A DNA stretch of 55,148 nucleotides from Actinomadura geliboluensis (lineage in GTDB: Bacteria; Actinomycetota; Actinomycetes; Streptosporangiales; Streptosporangiaceae): contig NZ_VCKZ01000008.1 of NCBI RefSeq assembly GCF_005889745.1, positions 1 to 55,148 on the forward strand. Direction: 5' to 3'. Shown one piece after another: positions 53,163 to 55,148 of this stretch. Within the stretch, counting starts at the first letter, position 1, and the number at the start of each line of letters is the position of its first letter. The notes below the pieces were generated by a model. The model was not told where the DNA came from. It was given only the letters and a program-made list of their open reading frames with translations, and did no database searches. The translations under genes and the position numbers were made by a program.

Positions 53163-54224
53163 CTACCGCGCCGAGGCGTCCGCGGGGCCTGTCGCATGCT
53201 CTCCTGACGTAGAAGATCCGGTTTGGCCGGGCTCGGCGGGTTCCGCGGGGGGCCGCACCGGCTCGGTGTCGGACCTGATGTCGATCCGCCAGCCGGTCAG
53301 CCGGGCGGCGAGCCGCGCGTTCTGCCCCTCCTTGCCGATGGCGAGGGACAGCTGGTAGTCGGGGACGATCACCCGGGCGACCCGGGCGTCGGCGTCGACG
53401 ACCTCGACATGGGAAACCCGCGCGGGCGACAGCGCATTCCCGACGAGCTCCGCGGGGTCGTCCGACCAGTCGACGATGTCGATCTTCTCGCCGTGCAGCT
53501 CGGCCATCACGTTGCGGACCCGGCCGCCGAGCGGGCCGATGCACGCGCCCTTGGCGTTCACGCCGGACTTGCGCGAGCGCACCGCGATCTTGGTGCGGTG
53601 GCCGGCCTCGCGGGCGATCGCGGCGATCTCCACGGTGCCGTCGGCGATCTCCGGGACCTCCAGCGCGAACAGCTTGCGGACGAGGTTCGGGTGCGTGCGC
53701 GACAGCTGCACCGACGGGCCCCGGTGGCCCTTGCGGACCTGCACCACGTAGGCGCGCAGCCGCTCGCCGTGCTCGTAGCGCTCGCCGGGCACCTGCTCCT
53801 GCGGGGGCAGGACGGCCTCGATGCGGCCGAGGTCGACCAGCACGTTGCGCGGGTCCTTGCCCTGCTGGATGATGCCGCTGACGATGTCGCCCTCGCGGCC
53901 GGCGTACTCGCCGAAGGTCAGCTCGTCCTCGGCGTCGCGCAGCCGCTGCAGGATCACCTGCTTCGCGGTGGTCGCCGCGATGCGGCCGAAACCGGTCGGG
54001 GTGTCGTCGTACTCGCGGAGGTCGTTGCCCTCCTCGTCGGTCTCGGTCGCCCAGACGGTCACGTGCCCGCTCTGCCGGTCCAGCTCGACGCGCGCCTTCG
54101 GCGCCGCGCCCTCCGTCCGGTGGTAGGCGATCAGCAGGGCGTCTTCGATGGCCTTGACGGCCACGTCGAGCGAGATGTCCTTCTCGCTCTCCAGGCCCCG
54201 CAGGGCGGTCATGTCGATGTCCAC
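53163..54224 (-). CDS. nusA: Transcription termination/antitermination factor NusA
   Basis: A 353-residue NusA. The N-terminal RNA-polymerase-binding domain ([36 protein letters not shown]) is followed by S1 ([23 protein letters not shown]), KH1 (RSGVNAKG-type [35 protein letters not shown]) and KH2 ([27 protein letters not shown]). The C-terminal acidic repeats of E. coli NusA are absent, as in other actinobacteria; a short Pro/Thr-rich tail replaces them. ATG 54224 follows the rimP stop by 13 bases. Confidence 0.96.
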   Translation of the reverse strand: MDIDMTALRGLESEKDISLDVAVKAIEDALLIAYHRTEGAAPKARVELDRQSGHVTVWATETDEEGNDLREYDDTPTGFGRIAATTAKQVILQRLRDAEDELTFGEYAGREGDIVSGIIQQGKDPRNVLVDLGRIEAVLPPQEQVPGERYEHGERLRAYVVQVRKGHRGPSVQLSRTHPNLVRKLFALEVPEIADGTVEIAAIAREAGHRTKIAVRSRKSGVNAKGACIGPLGGRVRNVMAELHGEKIDIVDWSDDPAELVGNALSPARVSHVEVVDADARVARVIVPDYQLSLAIGKEGQNARLAARLTGWRIDIRSDTEPVRPPAEPAEPGQTGSSTSGEHATGPADASAR

Positions 54225-54237
54225 GAGGTTCCCCCCT

Positions 54238-54849
54238 CTAGTCCGGCTCAGCCGGAGAACGCTTATCGTCGGCCGTCCGCTCCAGGGGTTTGAACTCCAC
54301 CTGGACCCGGCCGCGCCCCAGCTCGTCCAGGCCGAACCTGCGCCGCGCGGTCTGCGTCCCGGCGCCCTTGCCGCGCCGCTTCTGGACGACGTCGATCTCG
54401 ACGGCGGCGTCGTCGGCCGCGACCACGCGGCCCTCGACCTGCCCGCCCTCGGCCAGCGGCGCGACGACCAGCCGGCCGACGGCGCGGCGCCAGTGCCGCG
54501 GCTCGGTGAGGGGTCGGTCGACGCCGGGCGAGGTCACCTCCAGCACGTAGGGCGAGGTCCCCATCACGTCGGACTCGTCGAGCAGCCGGGAGGCGGCCTC
54601 GCTCACCCGGGCGACGGCGTCGAGGTCGACCCCGCCGTCCCCGTCCACCACGATCTTCACGAGGCGGCGGCGCCCGGCCGGGCGGACGTCGACCTCCTCC
54701 AGGTCGAGGCCGATCTCGGCCACGGCGGGCTCCACCAGCCGGGTCAGCCGGTCGATGGCCGTGTCGCGCGCGGGACGCGCGGAGGCGTCGGCGCGCCTGC
54801 CGGGACCGCGCCCGCCCTGAGCGCGGCCACCGCTGGACTCGACGCTCAT
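54238..54849 (-). CDS. rimP: Ribosome maturation factor RimP
   Basis: A 203-residue RimP that helps assemble the 30S head. Landmarks are [65 protein letters not shown] and a C-terminal Sm-like domain. About 30 N-terminal residues are Gly/Arg-rich and disordered. ATG 54849 with GAGGAGGG upstream is preferred to the longer frame. It is the first gene of the rimP-nusA-ylxR-infB cluster, whose promoter lies in the 221-base divergent gap to the right. Confidence 0.93.
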   Translation of the reverse strand: MSVESSGGRAQGGRGPGRRADASARPARDTAIDRLTRLVEPAVAEIGLDLEEVDVRPAGRRRLVKIVVDGDGGVDLDAVARVSEAASRLLDESDVMGTSPYVLEVTSPGVDRPLTEPRHWRRAVGRLVVAPLAEGGQVEGRVVAADDAAVEIDVVQKRRGKGAGTQTARRRFGLDELGRGRVQVEFKPLERTADDKRSPAEPD

Positions 54850-55070
54850 GGGCCCTCCTCGTGTTCCCTCTGTTGTCACGCCTGCGATCGCGGATGTCAC
54901 CGTTCGTCCGTCGACACCTCAAGGGTATCGACAGCCGGGGACCGCGTCGGTCTTTCCGGCGGCTCACCGGCGCGGCGGATATGGAATGCTTGAGCTGGCC
55001 CGATGGACGCGTCCGTATCCCGCGACCGCGACGGGCCTCCACCACCGTGCCACCGGGTGAGGAGACTCCC

Positions 55071-55148
55071 TTGCCGAACGCCCTGCCGCGCTCGCCCGAG
55101 GAGGCGATGTCGCGGCGCGCGCTGCTGCGGCGGGGGGCCGTGCTGGGC
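55071..55148 (+). CDS. 5' fragment of a gene with Tat-like signal (truncated by window end)
   Basis: TTG 55071 has GAGGAG 6 bases upstream. The 26 codons available read MPNALPRSPEEAMSRRALLR followed by RGAVLG; the SRRALL twin-arginine motif and the following hydrophobic start suggest a Tat signal peptide. In related actinomycetes the gene divergent from rimP encodes a ferritin-like (DUF4439-type) protein, so that is my guess; nothing in the visible part proves it. Confidence 0.55.
   Translation, partial: MPNALPRSPEEAMSRRALLRRGAVLG

Overview
This 55 kb window is chromosomal DNA from a very GC-rich actinomycete. The evidence is strong third-position G/C bias in every gene, GTG/TTG starts, a second SecA (SecA2), ClgR-type and Rrf2 regulators, menaquinone-type MenA, and an actinobacterial-style rimP-nusA-ylxR-infB-rbfA block. 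A Thermomonosporaceae/Streptosporangiales-type host (Actinomadura-like) is a reasonable guess but is an inference. I see no prophage, insertion sequence, CRISPR array, tRNA or rRNA.

Left part (1-16.6 kb). The tail of an Lhr-type helicase is followed by secA2 (minus) and a tiny unrecognised basic ORF. A ROK-family regulator (minus) then faces away from a four-gene plus-strand operon: lipoprotein sugar-binding protein, two permeases and a GH3 beta-N-acetylhexosaminidase. This layout resembles the das (chitobiose) locus of streptomycetes, but with a ROK protein where DasR normally sits. After it come an Rrf2 regulator with an endonuclease VIII-like glycosylase, a LysR regulator, Dps, ClgR, CinA, a DUF1990 protein and a MOSC protein.

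Middle housekeeping block (16.6-25 kb, all minus): dapA-rnj, then ftsK, a RodZ-like membrane HTH protein, and rimO-pgsA. Start/stop overlaps indicate that dapA-rnj and rimO-pgsA are translationally coupled.

Accessory stretch (25-38 kb): small regulators, transporters and enzymes on both strands. It holds a membrane-anchored GH18-like protein, a DMT exporter and a MocR regulator whose divergent start codons share one CATG, a VOC protein, a CGNR regulator, GNAT, a DHA2-type MFS exporter, MenA, uracil-DNA glycosylase, an orphan ModA-like binding protein and a SCO6745-like protein. This stretch lies between dapA and dapB.

Right part (38-55 kb, nearly all minus): dapB with a transglutaminase-like gene, an azoreductase behind a large palindrome, a small 4-TM protein, an M16 peptidase, pnp, rpsO, ribF, a hemolysin III-type membrane protein, truB, a DHH phosphoesterase, rbfA, ylxP, infB, ylxR, nusA and rimP. 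The far end holds the first 26 codons of a plus-strand gene with a Tat-like signal. The rimP-to-pnp run forms a translation/RNA-maturation supercluster: transcription antitermination (NusA), initiation (IF-2), 30S maturation (RimP, RbfA), pseudouridylation (TruB), S15 and RNA decay (PNPase; RNase J lies elsewhere in the window).

The observations most worth a second look are the shared CATG start of the MocR and DMT genes, a 60-bp-period direct repeat between rbfA and ylxP, tandem palindromes upstream of the hemolysin III gene, a large imperfect palindrome before the azoreductase gene, and the ROK-controlled das-like operon with a 16-bp palindrome in its leader.
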